64,000 bases of DNA from Tilletiaria anomala UBC 951. Lineage: Eukaryota > Basidiomycota > Exobasidiomycetes > Georgefischeriales > Tilletiariaceae. This document shows positions 13,301-24,800 of the stretch, piece after piece. A model generated the notes under the pieces. It worked only from the letters and a program-made list of their open reading frames with translations, searched no databases and was not told where the DNA came from. Position 1 is the stretch's first letter; each line of letters begins with the position of its first letter. The DNA lies in assembly GCF_000711695.1 (NCBI RefSeq), contig NW_013546946.1, positions 27,585 through 91,584 on the forward strand. Direction: 5' to 3'. The position numbers and the translations under genes are program-made.

Positions 13301-13443
13301 TCTAATGCGCTAAACACTGATAACAAGCATTTTCCCTCAATCCAGCACCAGGAACATCTCAAGCGCATGGACATGATGACCTTGTCGCGTCCGAAAGTTC
13401 GGGCGAAGAGGAGGACAGCGACGATTCTGGCAGCGACTACTAA
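10357..13443 (+). CDS. BDF1: BET-family double bromodomain protein (Bdf1/Brd-like)
   Basis: Reads acetylated histone tails through two bromodomains and recruits the transcription machinery (TFIID association in yeast Bdf1). The 955-residue protein has an Ala/Ser/Thr-rich N-terminus, bromodomain 1 at about 334-440 and bromodomain 2 at about 557-670. The acetyl-lysine Asn is kept in both (NCRTFN and NCFTFN). A Lys-rich basic region precedes the NET domain at about 803-870 (around 12910-13110), and the tail is acidic Ser/Asp. Four exons: 10357-10765, 10842-12506, 12576-13271, 13346-13443. The 69-nt intron at 12507-12575 is a multiple of three with no stop, so an unspliced reading stays open. The last intron (GTACGT...TCCAG) must be removed to reach the acidic C-terminus typical of the family. 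An alternative acceptor for intron 1 at 10874 is also in frame. Confidence 0.93.
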
Positions 13444-13660
13444 GACGCTGGCATTCACCCACCCACATCCGAGAGGGGCTGCAAAAGTGAAGCGCATTTG
13501 TTTGTTTTCGTCTCTGCGCAGCGTGGACTGTATGGGGTAGACACACACCATGAGGTGGCGCTTGGCTCCCGCTTGCGCCCCCCAACCCTTATTTTCTTGC
13601 GTTCAATGCATGGTGCAAACTACAACTGCTAGATTTAATATAAAATCACGGCAGCTAAAT

Positions 13661-13681
13661 CCGAGTTCCGAGTTCCGAGTT
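13661..13681 (+). repeat. Three tandem copies of CCGAGTT
   Basis: The 7-bp unit CCGAGTT is repeated three times without interruption and is followed by TCCCC. It places TTCC blocks at 7-bp spacing about 410 bp before the Hsp40 start. Heat-shock elements use inverted nGAAn units, so this direct array is not a canonical one; a stress-responsive role is only a guess. Confidence 0.45.
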
Positions 13682-13977
13682 TCCCCGCCAAAAGGAACCA
13701 CAGCGAAGGCGGCCGAATGTCATCGATGCATCTCGTTAATCGAGCAGCGCGTGCCGAGCAAGCATAGGTAGCGAGGTCGACGCTCCATCATGGATGGATA
13801 TAGAGCAACGGTTGCTGGCACAGTGCCGTACACAACGTACCTAGCGCGGCTGAGTGTCAGACGAACGTTTCATCGGGCGTACCTTGCTCATCGTCAACAC
13901 ATCAAGACACAAACGCACATTAATAGCCTTGCATCACATCAGCATCTCCACACTACCTACCCAAGCGAGACGCAGCT

Positions 13978-14056
13978 GTGAGTGACACGTTCGCGATCGC
14001 GTTTTTGTTTTTAGAAATGCGAGTATTCTGACTTATGTTTCTACACAACCATGCAG
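13978..14056 (+). other. Probable 5'-UTR intron of the Hsp40 gene
   Basis: A strong GTGAGT donor at 13978, a CTGAC branch-like sequence near 14030 and a TGCAG acceptor ending at 14056 lie 31 nt before the start codon. Removing this 79-nt segment shortens the leader without touching the reading frame. Inferred from consensus only. Confidence 0.45.
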
Positions 14057-14087
14057 CAATTCCAAATACTCACGCATAATCACGGAA

Positions 14088-15251
14088 ATGGGTAAAGATT
14101 ACTATCAGATCCTCGGCGTGTCCAAAAGCGCCAGCGACGATGAGCTCAAGCGAGCGTACAAAAAGCTCGCCCTGAAACACCATCCGGACCGCAATAAAGA
14201 CAATGCCAACGCGAAAGTCAAGTTCCAGGAAATCGGAGAGGCTTTCGAAGTGCTGAGCGATAAGAACAAGCGCGCCGTATACGACCAATTTGGAGAGGAG
14301 GGCCTCAAAGGCGGCGGTGCGCCCTCGCCTGGTGCAGGTGGGCCAGGTATGGGAGCAGGTGCGTTCCCTGGCGCTGGCTTTGGCGGACCGGGCGGGGCTA
14401 CCTTCACCTTCACATCCGGTGGACCGGGCGGGTTCAAGCCCTCTGATCCCAACGACATCTTCGCAAGTCTCTTTGGCGGCCTCGGCGGCGGCGCATTTGG
14501 AGGAATGGGTGGCGGCATGGACGACGACGATTTCTCGCACATGGGTGGAAACGGAGGTGGGCGGCGACGAGGAGGGGGCGGTGGGATGCCGGGTGGGTTC
14601 CAGTCTTTCTTCGGAGGCGGCGGCATGCAGGGAGGTATGGGCGGAGGGATGCCATCCATGCCCCAAGAAGACGAGGCAACCAAGGACTCTGAAAAGCAGC
14701 TGCCTTGCAGCCTCGAGGACCTTTACAACGGCGTCACCAAGAAGCTCAAGGTCGGAAAACGACTCATGAACGGTCAGACAGAAGAAAAGGTCTTGCAGAT
14801 CGATGTAAAGAGAGGGTGGAAGAAAGGGACAAAGGTACGCTTCAGCGGCGCCGGTAACGAGGTTGCTCCAGGAAGAAGCCAAGACCTCGTTTTCATCATC
14901 ACCGAGAAGCTGCATCCGCGGTTCACGCGCGAGAACGACGATCTGCACATCAAGCTACCGCTGCCTATCGTCGACGCGCTCGATCCGCCGAAACCATCAT
15001 CAGCAGGCAGCAAGCACAACGTCAAGACTCTTGACTACCGGACCATCGATGTGCCGCTTCCGCAGCCGGGGCCGGGGCCGGGAAAGACAACCGTGCAAGC
15101 CGGTCGGACGACGCGCATCGCAAACGAAGGCATGCCGATCAGCAAAACGGACGGAAAACGTAAAGGCGATTTGGTCGTGCAATGGGAACTGCAGATGCCC
15201 GACAAACTCAGCGATGCGCAGAGGGCAGCCATCCGCCAGGCTCTGTCGTGA
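14088..15251 (+). CDS. SIS1: Type II (class B) Hsp40 co-chaperone, Sis1/DNAJB1-like
   Basis: Stimulates the ATPase of cytosolic and nuclear Hsp70 and hands it misfolded substrates. The single-exon frame gives 387 residues, close to yeast Sis1 and human DNAJB1. It has an N-terminal J-domain with the HPD triad at 32-34, a long Gly/Phe/Met-rich linker (about 75-205) and two C-terminal beta-sandwich substrate domains. These include a GVTKKLKV start of CTD I and a [12 protein letters not shown] dimerisation end. There is no CXXCXGXG zinc repeat, which separates it from Ydj1-type proteins. The linker is rich in GGGM/GGM repeats. The start is fixed by the conserved MGKDYY opening. Confidence 0.95.
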   Translation: MGKDYYQILGVSKSASDDELKRAYKKLALKHHPDRNKDNANAKVKFQEIGEAFEVLSDKNKRAVYDQFGEEGLKGGGAPSPGAGGPGMGAGAFPGAGFGGPGGATFTFTSGGPGGFKPSDPNDIFASLFGGLGGGAFGGMGGGMDDDDFSHMGGNGGGRRRGGGGGMPGGFQSFFGGGGMQGGMGGGMPSMPQEDEATKDSEKQLPCSLEDLYNGVTKKLKVGKRLMNGQTEEKVLQIDVKRGWKKGTKVRFSGAGNEVAPGRSQDLVFIITEKLHPRFTRENDDLHIKLPLPIVDALDPPKPSSAGSKHNVKTLDYRTIDVPLPQPGPGPGKTTVQAGRTTRIANEGMPISKTDGKRKGDLVVQWELQMPDKLSDAQRAAIRQALS

Positions 15252-15427
15252 GAGAACCGAGAGAAAACGCCAAAAATCGGCCTCGGGTTAAGCGGGGGTC
15301 AAAGCGTCACCGATTGTACTCCATACCAGAAACAGGTCAGGCTGTAAACAACTTACTGTATCATCAGACTCCCATGCAAATGCAAATGCAGTGCTCGATA
15401 GACCTAAACGCAATACAATTTTCGCTT

Positions 15428-16930
15428 TTAAAGTGTGCGAACGGAGCGGAAGGTCCTGCTTTCTTTCGTGTCCTCATCTGGCTCGTCGCCGGCAGACGCA
15501 GATTCAACATCAGCCTTGGCGCGCGCAAAAAAATCGTCAAACTTGACTGCTAGATCAGCAGCTCCTCCTGCGCGTTTGGATAGAGCTCCATGTACGAGCG
15601 CAACAAGCGAAAGGAGCGTCAGGCAGCCTCCTGCATGGCAGCGCATGATCAACGCTGCATCTTCGTGAATATCTGGTTCGCCCGAATCTACCTCGGTATT
15701 GGCATCGTCGCTCTGGAGCGCGCCGTCGAAATACGCTTCCAGCTCTGTTGCGAGCGCCAAGCGATGCTTGGAAGTGGTGCAGCTGATGAGTGCGGCTGCT
15801 GCACATGCTTTCGCCAGGCAACGTTGCGCTCGCACATCGCCTCCTTTCAGACGGCTCAGCGCGAAAACGACGCATTTGTATAATCGTGCTTGACTACCCC
15901 GTGATGCCAGGGCTATTGAGTACGCTTCGATGGCGTCTTGGCATGCCAATGGAAGAGGGCAGAGAGTGCAGTTGATTCAGTCATGTTTCAAAGGAAAGAA
16001 ATTTCGAGTATTACCTACCTGATAAGTGACCCATGGCGAGACAAAGATCCGCTGCTGAGACAATGCTGCCAGAATGGGCGGTCCACTTTTTAATGGCGTG
16101 AGAAAGTTGAGCTCTGGGTGCACCTTCTGATGGTGACAGCACGGCCAACTTACATGGATGTTCTGCGCCTCTCGCTGAAATGCCATTCCGTCGATTAGAG
16201 GTTTGAATCGTTCTTCCGAGGAAGTAGTAAGGTTCAAGAGAGACTCTTTCACGACGAGAACGACAAGACGCCTGCCAAGATTTGACAAGGCCTCACGATT
16301 GGCGTCGTCGCTGTCGCCGCCAAAAAGCTTGCAAATTGATCGTATCGCGGTGTCAAGCACTTCTCTTGATGCCATCTGGCTGAGCAGACAGTTTGCATGC
16401 TTGTTTGCACTCTTTCCTCTCCCTCTGGATATCAGCCTTTCTCTCAGGCCGCTTGCAGAGGGAAAGTGTAGTAATGATCCTGGCTTGGACTGGAGCTGAC
16501 TTCGAGCCAGCGGTGATACGTCGATCTGATATGCTTTCAGACAAGCAAGCGCAAGCGAGAGAGCCTGCAGGTAGCGAGCGGTTGCGTATAGGTGTGAGAG
16601 TGTCCATTCAAGTTTCGCTGCTGATCGCTTGTCGGTCTCCAATGCATGGCGGACGGCACGGGTAAGCGCTTCATTTTCTGCTGCATCTTTTATCGATTCC
16701 ACCTCGTCAAGACATTTTTGGACTCGCTCCTCGCGGTACCAGGCGTCGCTGTCAATCTGGGCTGTGTATGTCCGCTTCGCTTCCTCTAATGCCCTCCGAA
16801 TGCGCCCCTCACGAGCTGACTCCGCTGTGACGGATGCGCTGGATGAGGTTCCAACGTCCGCTACACCATTCGATTCGTTGTCGTCATCGTCAAACTGCAC
16901 GGAGAAGAGCAGATCGTCGATCTCTGCCAT
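15428..16930 (-). CDS. Uncharacterised acidic, mostly helical protein
   Basis: Two exons on the minus strand (16930-16015 and 15936-15428) join in frame to give 474 residues. The intron uses GTAATA four bases downstream of a tempting GTAGGT; only GTAATA keeps frame with the single AAG acceptor. The protein starts MAEIDDLL with an Asp-rich segment, then long amphipathic helices (repeating Ala/Leu with charged residues, as in TPR or ARM-like solenoids) and an acidic Glu/Asp C-terminus. I do not recognise a family and see no catalytic motif, signal peptide or membrane segment. It converges with SIS1 (176 bp between stops) and diverges from the dynactin p25 gene. Confidence 0.6.
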
Positions 16931-17397
16931 GATAACCTGGAGACTGAAATGATCCCCCGCCGAAATCCAAATGGAAACTGAAGTTGCAAGGAAAACATGT
17001 ATGTCCTAAGCAAGGGAGCTCACAGGGCTTTTTAAAAATGTCCAAAGCAGGTGGCACGGTGAGCCGATCATGGTGATGATGACCTCAACGGAAAAAAGCG
17101 AAAGAGTGCGTGCCAAATGCGGTGGTGTGCGCGTTATTTATTATGCACCCTTTTGGGCACTGACCGTGACCTGCTGGAGAAGTCTCAGTGAGACCAACCA
17201 ACCGCCGCATATCACCATCCGATGATCGATTGACGACCTGACTGAGTATGGGCTATCTATAGGTCTCGAGCACTTGACAACGCCTTTGCAATTGCGTCTG
17301 TTGCGTACGTTGCACAGTCCATCTTGCAACTTTTTGTGCCGAAAGCCATGTTGTAGGTCTCGTTGAAAGCATACATCGGCGAACGAGAGATCCCAAG
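16931..17397. promoter_or_regulatory. Divergent promoter region
   Basis: The 467 bp separate the starts of the acidic protein (minus) and dynactin p25 (plus). No TATA box, repeat or RNA gene is obvious. A 91-codon minus frame overlapping 17257-17532 is a shadow across p25 exon 1 and its first intron. Confidence 0.4.
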
Positions 17398-18268
17398 ATG
17401 GCTACCTGCAATGCTCATGTAGCGCCCTACAACCCGAGCGAATATGTCACGACAGTATGTCCATGCACCTTGTGCAACGACTATGCTCATCACACCTCGT
17501 ACGAATCCCTTCTGACCCTTTTGCGTCCCCAAAGGCCGGGTCCCAAAACAAGGTATCGCGCAAGGCCACCATTCTTGGCTCTTCGAACATTGTCCTCGGC
17601 GGCAAGTGCATCATTCAACACGGAGTGATCATTCGCGGCGACCTCAAGCGGCCTGTACCTCCGCCACCACCTGCGGAGCAAGCAAAAATGAGCGCTGCCC
17701 AGCTTGCGCAACACCAAAAAGGAGGTGTCGTCATTTCGGCTGGACGTTACTGTATCTTTGGGGAAGGTTGCGTTATCAGGCCACCCTACAGAACGCTGAA
17801 GGGGTATGTCGCAAACTTTGAGGCTTCACGGATGCTGTACCAAATCCATGGAATGCTGCTTTTCTTCGCAGAGTCTTCTCTTATTACACTTTGAAACTCG
17901 GCGATCATGTGCGAATAGGGCCCGGCTCCGTCGTCCAAGCAGGAGTGATAGGCAGCAATGTTGACATTGGAAAAGACTGCATCATCGTGAGTGCCGCAGC
18001 GTATTGTCTTCATTTAGGTATACAGATCTTCTCCCCACTGACCCTTGGCACTCGTTCTTTGCAACTTTCGCAGGGCCGAATGTCGATGATTCGAGATTGT
18101 GTGCAGATTCTTGATGGAACAGTCTTAGCACCTGGCACGGTCGTGCCGCCTTTGACCATCTGGGGAGGCTCTCCTGGACAGCAGGTCGGAGAGCTGCCGG
18201 AAACGTATCCGGAAACAAGCACTAACCGGGCGAAGGAATACTACAACAAGTTCAAGCCTGCCTCCTAA
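17398..18268 (+). CDS. Dynactin subunit p25 (DCTN5-like), left-handed beta-helix protein
   Basis: p25 sits in the pointed-end complex of dynactin and helps dynein-dynactin bind early endosome cargo. Four exons, 17398-17454, 17535-17803, 17872-17986 and 18074-18268, give 211 residues. All junctions are in phase and restore family motifs: NKVSRKATILGSSNIVL, then CIIQHGVIIRGDL, VIRPPYRTLKG, and LGDHVRIGPGSVVQAGVIGS. The end carries ILDGTVLAPGTVVPP and YYNKFKP, as in p25. The imperfect hexapeptide repeats predict a left-handed beta-helix. A Pro/Ala/Gln-rich insert (around residues 53-75) extends one coil relative to animal p25. The ATG at 17398 is the only one giving the usual short N-terminus ending in Tyr-Val-Thr-Thr before the first intron. 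Confidence 0.9.
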
Positions 18269-18463
18269 GGCTATGTTTAATCTCCCCAAAGTCCATCATC
18301 ACACTGCACTCCCACTCGCTCAGCCATCAACATCGTGTACATTAAGCATAGCAATCAAGATACCCGCGTAGAGGCAGTGCCAGAAAGCGAAGAGGTCCCT
18401 CTAGAAATTATCAAGATGCTACAAAACGCGTTTGGCAGTGCTGGGCTTTTCTAGACGCTTCGT

Positions 18464-19003
18464 CTAGATGAGCAGGCGCTCGATCTGGAGCGGAAACAAG
18501 CAAGAAATCAGTCAAGTTTCCATAATGCATGTTTTGCAGATGACCGCAAAGGGCACTCACAGCCTGCTTGATGGTCTGAATCTGGCTCTGTAACTCCCGA
18601 GCCTCGTTCGTGGTGACCGAAGCGGCGATGACTGGCCTGCTGACGCCGCATGCTCTGCCGAGGGCAGTCTTGCTGGGCACAAAAATGTAGGGAACATTCT
18701 TATCCTCGCAGAGCAGTGGCAGAGCCAGCACAATTTCGATGGGCTCAGTATCCGCAGCCATGACGATGAACTCGCAAATACCTCGGTTCAGGGTCTTGGT
18801 GGCCTCGTTGGCTCCCTTCTTAAGCTGCTTATAGTGCGATCTGGCATAGCAGGGGGGCGAGAAGGAGATATCATCAGAATCATAATAATTGTCTTTCCAA
18901 AGATCGCACAGCTCCAGACTCACGCTTGCTGCACGAGATCCAGAATCTGGTTGGTGAGCGTTGCATCCGCAAGCGGGAACGCCTTAGGGTTCACTTCCGC
19001 CAT
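18464..19003 (-). CDS. SNU13: Snu13 / NHP2L1 (15.5K) kink-turn RNA-binding protein
   Basis: Binds the kink-turn of U4 snRNA in the U4/U6.U5 tri-snRNP and of box C/D snoRNAs, nucleating assembly of both particles. Exons 19003-18924, 18840-18561 and 18484-18464 encode 126 residues, the same length as the yeast protein. L7Ae-family landmarks are all present: [17 protein letters not shown] start, [41 protein letters not shown] and [13 protein letters not shown]. The last exon adds only IERLLI and stop. All donors are GTGAGT. It lies tail to tail with dynactin p25. Confidence 0.97.
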
Positions 19004-19660
19004 TTTATCGGAGACTTGTATCTTTGAAGTGATCGACACGTTTCTCGGCTGGATCAGAAGGAGTAGATGACCTCACGACGATGGATCACTGGTCCTTGCT
19101 GCAGCAGGTGTGGTGAAGTATTATAGTTAGAAGCATGGATGAATTGAGGGCAATCGTATATTGCTGCAGGGGATTCTAAGGTGTGAAGAAATTGAGATGC
19201 AAAGAGTGCTTTCTTTCTTTTCAAATTTGTTCCGAGTTCCGCTCTCCATTTTCTCGAGACAATAAAAAATTTGTCCAAATTGCCAAAGGCTTGTGGCGTG
19301 CCTTTTCTGTTTCTTCTCTTTTTGCTTCCTTCCTTCCTACCTTTCCCTCTCCTTTCGGTACGCCCCTTACTGGCCACTCTTTCGATCAATACACAGATTA
19401 AGAGTTTGACAGGTCACAGCCGTGCTCTCCTTTTGGAGGCTTGCTAGACGGCAGGGGCTCAAAAAGAGCTCTTTCACAAGATCAGAGGTCGCTGGGCAGT
19501 TGCATGTCGTCACTTCGACCGGGCATAGCAGCATATCAGCTTCCCCTACACTCCAAAAGGATTCCATACTTCAACAAGCTGACTCGTATAGTGAACTGGA
19601 TGTACCAAGTCGGATGCTCTATCCTGAACCCAGGTCGGCTGCACGAATAGCATATGTATT
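19004..19660. other. Intergenic region with a pyrimidine tract
   Basis: Holds the SNU13 promoter (minus strand) and the ATE1 3' flank. The main visible element is an almost pure pyrimidine run (TTTCT, CTTCC, CTTTCC units) at about 19301-19357 on the plus strand, i.e. a purine run upstream of SNU13. No coding frame or RNA gene supported. Confidence 0.4.
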
Positions 19661-21441
19661 TCAATCATCATTGCCGTCATCTCCTATGAGGAACAGAATA
19701 CATCGGCTGACAATTTCGAATCCTGTGGCAGCAATAAAGTTGCACGCCTTGGCTCCCTTCGCTGTACTGGTCATCTTGCCGGCCAAAACATACGGCAGTA
19801 CAAGCAACGGCTGAGCGCCTTGCTCCTGTGCGTCAGCGTCGATTACGAATATATTCGCCCATTGAGATATTGCGCTTGGGTTGGCGACCGCCGACAGGTC
19901 CAGAAAGCCTGGAGGAGCCGGCGAGGGAATTGAGCTTGAAGGAGTAGCGGGTCCTTCGACTGAATATTTTCTGTGCCCGTGATCACGGAAAGCGGCTGTT
20001 GATGAGTTGAAGTCAAATCGTACGCCTCGGTCGAGCGCTGGCTTCACACTATCGAAGTGACGCCAAGTCCCATCGCGCTGTGCAGCCATCGCAACAAAGT
20101 TGATGATGTTACTCGAACAGACACGTCTCGAACTTGGTCAATCTTCAGAAACTCACCAAGTCGAGCAGCTCGCTAGGCTTGTATTGAGATTTGTACTTCA
20201 TCTTCTGACAGTCATGAATGTAATAACCTAAGTAGTAAAACTCCAGGTCTTGCATATTCGGCCGCTGTTGTAATTGCTGCACGAGCAAAATTTCTCGCAT
20301 GGCGCTGATCGTGCCTAGATTGAGGTGCGAGAATGCTGGGTCGTAGAAAAGGTAGACGGAAGACACACAGTGTGGCAGAATGTCCAGGACGCCAACGGCA
20401 ATCAATTTGTCGTCCACTGTAAAATCATGGCGTTTGGTCACTCATTGCCGAACGAAGTTTTGACTGGCATTGCCTCTCACAGCGGTATTCATGATGATAG
20501 CTACCGTATGGTACCGCCTCTTCAGCTGCGATTTCACTCAGATCGAGCGCTTGGTCCGAAGCCAATATAATACCGCTGCGACCACTGCTGGTGTCGGACG
20601 CAGTAGGTAGCATGCGTCGGATAGGTGAATCTACTAGAAAGCGAGTGAACCCGGCTTCAGAGGACACGTCTCCTGGTGACTGGCTGTGTATTGCGATCTG
20701 GTAGCGTCGAAAGAGGGAGTACTTTTCTGCCGTGAAAGTGCTCGGAACTAGGCTGGTCTGAATCCCCCCAATATATCCGATATGGTATTATCACGACTGG
20801 ATCAAGTAGATGTCGAAGGGAGATGATGCTCACCTTCAAGCATTTTGTGATTCTGTTTGACCCAGACATTTGACTGTTGTTTGCAACCTTACTGACTTCG
20901 TCCGCCGTCGATTCTATTTGAGCCCACCTCTTGGGTAAACCGAATTTTGCATTATCCTTGCCTTTCTTCTTCGAAGGCCGCTGAGCACCACGCACGTCCC
21001 AGTACAGCCTTGCAAGCGAGCGGCGTTGCTGTTTGCCGGGTCGATAATCCTCTGCTTTCAATCTGTCGCGGGGCCGAACAGGCGGACATCTGGTCAGTTA
21101 CAATGGCCAAATGCTATCAACCTGCAAAATTTGATTCACCGAATGGTAAGATGAGCGCAGCATGTCCGCAGATTGTCAGGCTTGTACAGATATAGTCCCG
21201 ACCTCCTCCAATTGCTGTCAATGAGATCTTGATACTCGTATGGCGAGAGGTCATAAGCCTATGAGTTCGGCGCAAGTCAGAAACGTCCATGGTCTCGAAT
21301 ACGTGCCATTTCACCAGCCAGACATACCCAGGCGCCGTATGTACACGATGTCTTCTTTTCTATCAGTTTCAATGACGGGTCGCAGTAGTTACAAGTCGAG
21401 CGAGAGTAGCCAATCGGCGCCACCAGACTTGAGGGAGGCAT
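19661..21441 (-). CDS. ATE1: Arginyl-tRNA--protein transferase
   Basis: Transfers Arg from arginyl-tRNA to N-terminal Asp, Glu or oxidised Cys, marking proteins for the Arg/N-degron pathway. Six exons (21441-21328, 21258-21140, 21062-20834, 20757-20481, 20416-20157, 20077-19661) join in phase to 471 residues. The N-terminal Cys set proposed to hold an iron-sulfur cluster is intact: C17-N-Y-C20 and adjacent C71-C72. Family blocks follow in order: [84 protein letters not shown] and [18 protein letters not shown]. The C-terminal exon carries a Ser/Pro-rich tail not typical of Ate1. The start [13 protein letters not shown] is the first ATG in frame. Divergent from ELP2-PPAT (377 bp apart). Confidence 0.93.
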
Positions 21442-21818
21442 TATCACGATGGCCCGTCAAAGTTACCACCAACGAATGGTCGCAGTCGCTCCAGAAGGAT
21501 CTGCTCTAAGATTGTGTCTGGTAAATTCCAGAAGTCCTGGTCACATGCTGAGTCAAGGATGCAGATGTAGTGAGCAACGTGTGCTCGTATTTGGCATTTT
21601 GGAATGGGTGAATGAATCTGGTTTAAGCATCACAAAAAATCGCAACGCGGGCGCACATTACAGGCCAAAGTCGACAGCACAACCTAGTTCGTCGGTAGTT
21701 TGGCATCTCGAATCCATCAGGTCTTCGCCAAGCTTCATGCATTGAGCTCTTTGACACAATCGACATCGACTCCCTAGGCCCGGATCACGGCAAACCTTGG
21801 AGTGGTTCGACTATCACA
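21442..21818. promoter_or_regulatory. Divergent promoter between ATE1 and the ELP2-PPAT gene
   Basis: 377 bp between two start codons on opposite strands. I see no TATA box or repeat. Small open frames reaching into it from both sides are shadows. Confidence 0.4.
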
Positions 21819-24800
21819 ATGACTCGCCTTATCTATGCCTCGACGGGGGCGAACCGCGCGTCGAACATAGCAGACTCAGGCGTTGTGTTGCTCTCAGGGT
21901 CGTCGGCAAGCTCACAGCATCGCTCGTCAGCATCGATCTCGACAGCGGAAGATCAAAAGACTGTTCTCACGGTGCCAGTACTGGCATATGCTACACACAA
22001 GTCCGTTGTCTTCTGGGAAGATCCGCAAGGCTCCGCATCGGAAGGGATCACGTCGATTCTGCACGCTGGCGATGCCCCAATCACCGCGCTCCGCTTTTTG
22101 CTGCAGACGGCACCGCAGGGTAGCTCAGCAGTGTACGCAGGCGTCATCTCAGCGCTCGCCATCGGCTGCACAGATGGAACAGTCAGCGTCTTCCGGCCTC
22201 ACCGAGCGTCAGGTGCTGCAGCTGGTAAACGGAGAGAGGCACGGCTTACCTGGAAACGCAGCGCAAGATGGAAGAAGCTGCATTCTGGCTCCATTTCGAC
22301 CATCGGCACTGTCAAACCTACACCTGGATTCCAGGTGTCACCTTTTCTTTCCGAGCAATTGCTGGTCACCGGCGGCTCCGATGGAAAATTACGGATTTGC
22401 AGGATGCAAGCCGGCGAGATGGATGACGCTACCATCGAGGAACCTGCGGTGTTAGATCTGGCGGGTGCTTTCCCACTGTCGGCAGCGCTTTGCGTCATTC
22501 CTGGATCTGGGCGTCTGATCCTTGCCGTTGGCATCACCAAGGCCAAGGTCATGATTTTTGCCCAAACACATAATGCAACAACCTTTGAGCGGGTGGCCAT
22601 GCTTGATGGCCATGACGACTGGGTGCGCTCACTCGACATGTGCAGCACTGCGCCGGATCAGTCCTCGGATGTGCGAGTAGAGATCATGATTGCAACGGCT
22701 TCGCAAGACAGCTGTATCAGACTTTGGCGTGTCAAAGAACAGCAGCAGAGAACATGGACGGCGCCAAAAGACGCCTTCGAGACGTTGGCTTCCAAGCTAG
22801 AAGAGGACAAAGCGGATGATCGAGGCGTATCAACCAAAGCGCACCCATTCAGCCTGTCTGAGCTGCATGGTACGGACAAGCATTTCTCCATTGCGTTTGA
22901 TGCCTTGCTTGTCGGGCACGACGGATGGGTCAATGATGTTCGATGGGCCATGCCCACCCTCCACGCCCAGCCTGCAGCCCTCCTCTCAGCTGGCGCCGAT
23001 GGCAGCTCGATCCTCTGGGCGCCTTCCCCATCAGGAAATGCTACAATGAAATCATTAAGCGATAAAAAATCGCACCATGACCGGCAGCTTCGCACTTTTG
23101 CACATCCAGATACATTGGCCGACTCGGCACTTTGGCTGCCGTCTGCGAGGTTCGGGGAAGTCGGCGGCGTCGCGACGGGCGGTTTCTACGGTTCCTGTTG
23201 GCTTCCACGGAGCGGAGATGGAGACTCTGCCCTATCCATGATGGCCCATGCATGGAACGGCGCAACACACCTCTTCAGAAGCGAATCTGCAGATGCCAAG
23301 TGGACTGCTATGCCATCGATCGGGGGACACCTTGGAGCAGTGAAAGGCGTCGCCTGGGAGCCTCAAGGGACGTGGTTCCTCAGTGCTGGACTAGATCGAA
23401 CCACCCGCTTGCATGGGCAGTCCAAACGTGGTAAATTTCGGTCATGTTGGTACGAGCTCGCAAGACCTCAGACACACGGGTACAGCCTAAGCTCCGTCGC
23501 ATGGCTTGATCGCCTGTCCTTTGCAAGCGCGGCCGACGAGAAGATCGTCCGCATCTTTGAGGCGCCTCGAGGATTCGTAGAGACAGTCAAAAACCTCGGA
23601 GCAGACCAGCCAGATGCAGGAAGTGATCCAGCCGAGATAGCTGTTGTGCTACAACTACCTGGGCTGCAGGAGCTACTGCATCCGGATGCTTTGCAAAAGC
23701 CCCTGCACGAAGTGGCTCAGGTGCTACAATCGAGGCAACGATTGACGGTCCTGGTTGTATCGTCTCTCTTTGACAGTTTTACGGAGAAAACAGGTCCTGC
23801 ACCAGAGTTAGGATTCAAAACGATCGAGAGGTTTCTTAAGTGGACATATGCTCAAGTTTGGAGCGTGGCAGTCAAACGGGATGTATTGGATGTGGACATT
23901 GATGTCCTACCGCTCCCAGCAACCAATGCAGAGCAGATCGGAAAACTGCTGGGCAGTGCGAGGCAGATCTTTTCCGTGGCAGGTGAGCAAGCAGGCTGAC
24001 AAAAATGTTCGCACCACTGATGGCCCGCCGACTCTCACAGACTATGAATTTGAGGTTGGAGCTCAAACAGCGGTCGAAGTTACACTCTTAAAGCCTGGCC
24101 CCAAGCCTCAGGCACAAGAACGTCATATATCACCCGACGATGGATTTCCTCGACATCATGCTATTGCCCTTGGAGGCACATTCGACCATTTGCACGTCGG
24201 TCATAAGATTCTATTAAGCATGGCATGCCTCATCTGCACCAAGCGCATCGTAGTTGGCGTCACCAGTGAGTGGCGTGCGTCCATGGTAACGAAGTAACCG
24301 CTGGTTGACCTCAATCTTTCCATTACAGCTGACGTGATGCTGAAAAAGAAATCGAACGCTCACCTGTTAGAGGGACTTCCCGAGCGGATTGACCGCGTGG
24401 ATACGTTCATCAGGCGGTTCCGCAGCTGCTTTTTCCCCATCAAGCAGGATGTTGTCGAGCTCGCGGACGTCTGTGGCCCAGCTGGGACCGATGCCGATTT
24501 GAACGCTCTGCTCGTCACAGATGAGACAATCGCAGGGGCGAACATGGTCGCCGACGAGAGGAAGAAGAATGGCCTCCAGCCACTAGAACGATACGTGATC
24601 GGCGTCATCGGAGCTGCAGGAGAGACCGTTGTTCACGGCAAGGATGCGGCGGAATTTGCAGCAAGCAAGGTGGGCAGCACAGCTATCCGAAAATGGCTTA
24701 CCTCCAAGGGTCAACAGGCAGGTGCGCATCCGCTGAGTGCTTCTGAACGACCCATTGGGGCTAGCGTACCTCCCCTCGGCCTTTCAAACCGTGCCGTCTA

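Larger units (their letters stand above)
13444..14087. other. Intergenic region upstream of the Hsp40 gene
   Basis: Holds the BET 3' flank, a short tandem repeat (13661-13681) and the SIS1 promoter and leader. A 63-codon frame at 13790-13981 ends inside a good GTGAGT donor and is probably leader sequence rather than a gene. Confidence 0.5.

Noticed and set aside
16127-16153. Perfect-looking 27-nt intron (GTAAGT...ATCAG) in the acidic protein gene
   Set aside because: Too short for splicing and a multiple of three, so the frame is open either way; kept as coding.
17257-17532. 91-codon minus-strand frame overlapping dynactin p25 exon 1
   Set aside because: Antisense to an exon with conserved family sequence; no support of its own.
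23999-24334. Two separate genes, ELP2 and CAB4, instead of a fusion
   Set aside because: The apparent stop at 23999 lies inside a consensus intron, the PPAT part has no start codon of its own, and the Elp2 C-terminal propeller continues after it in the same frame.
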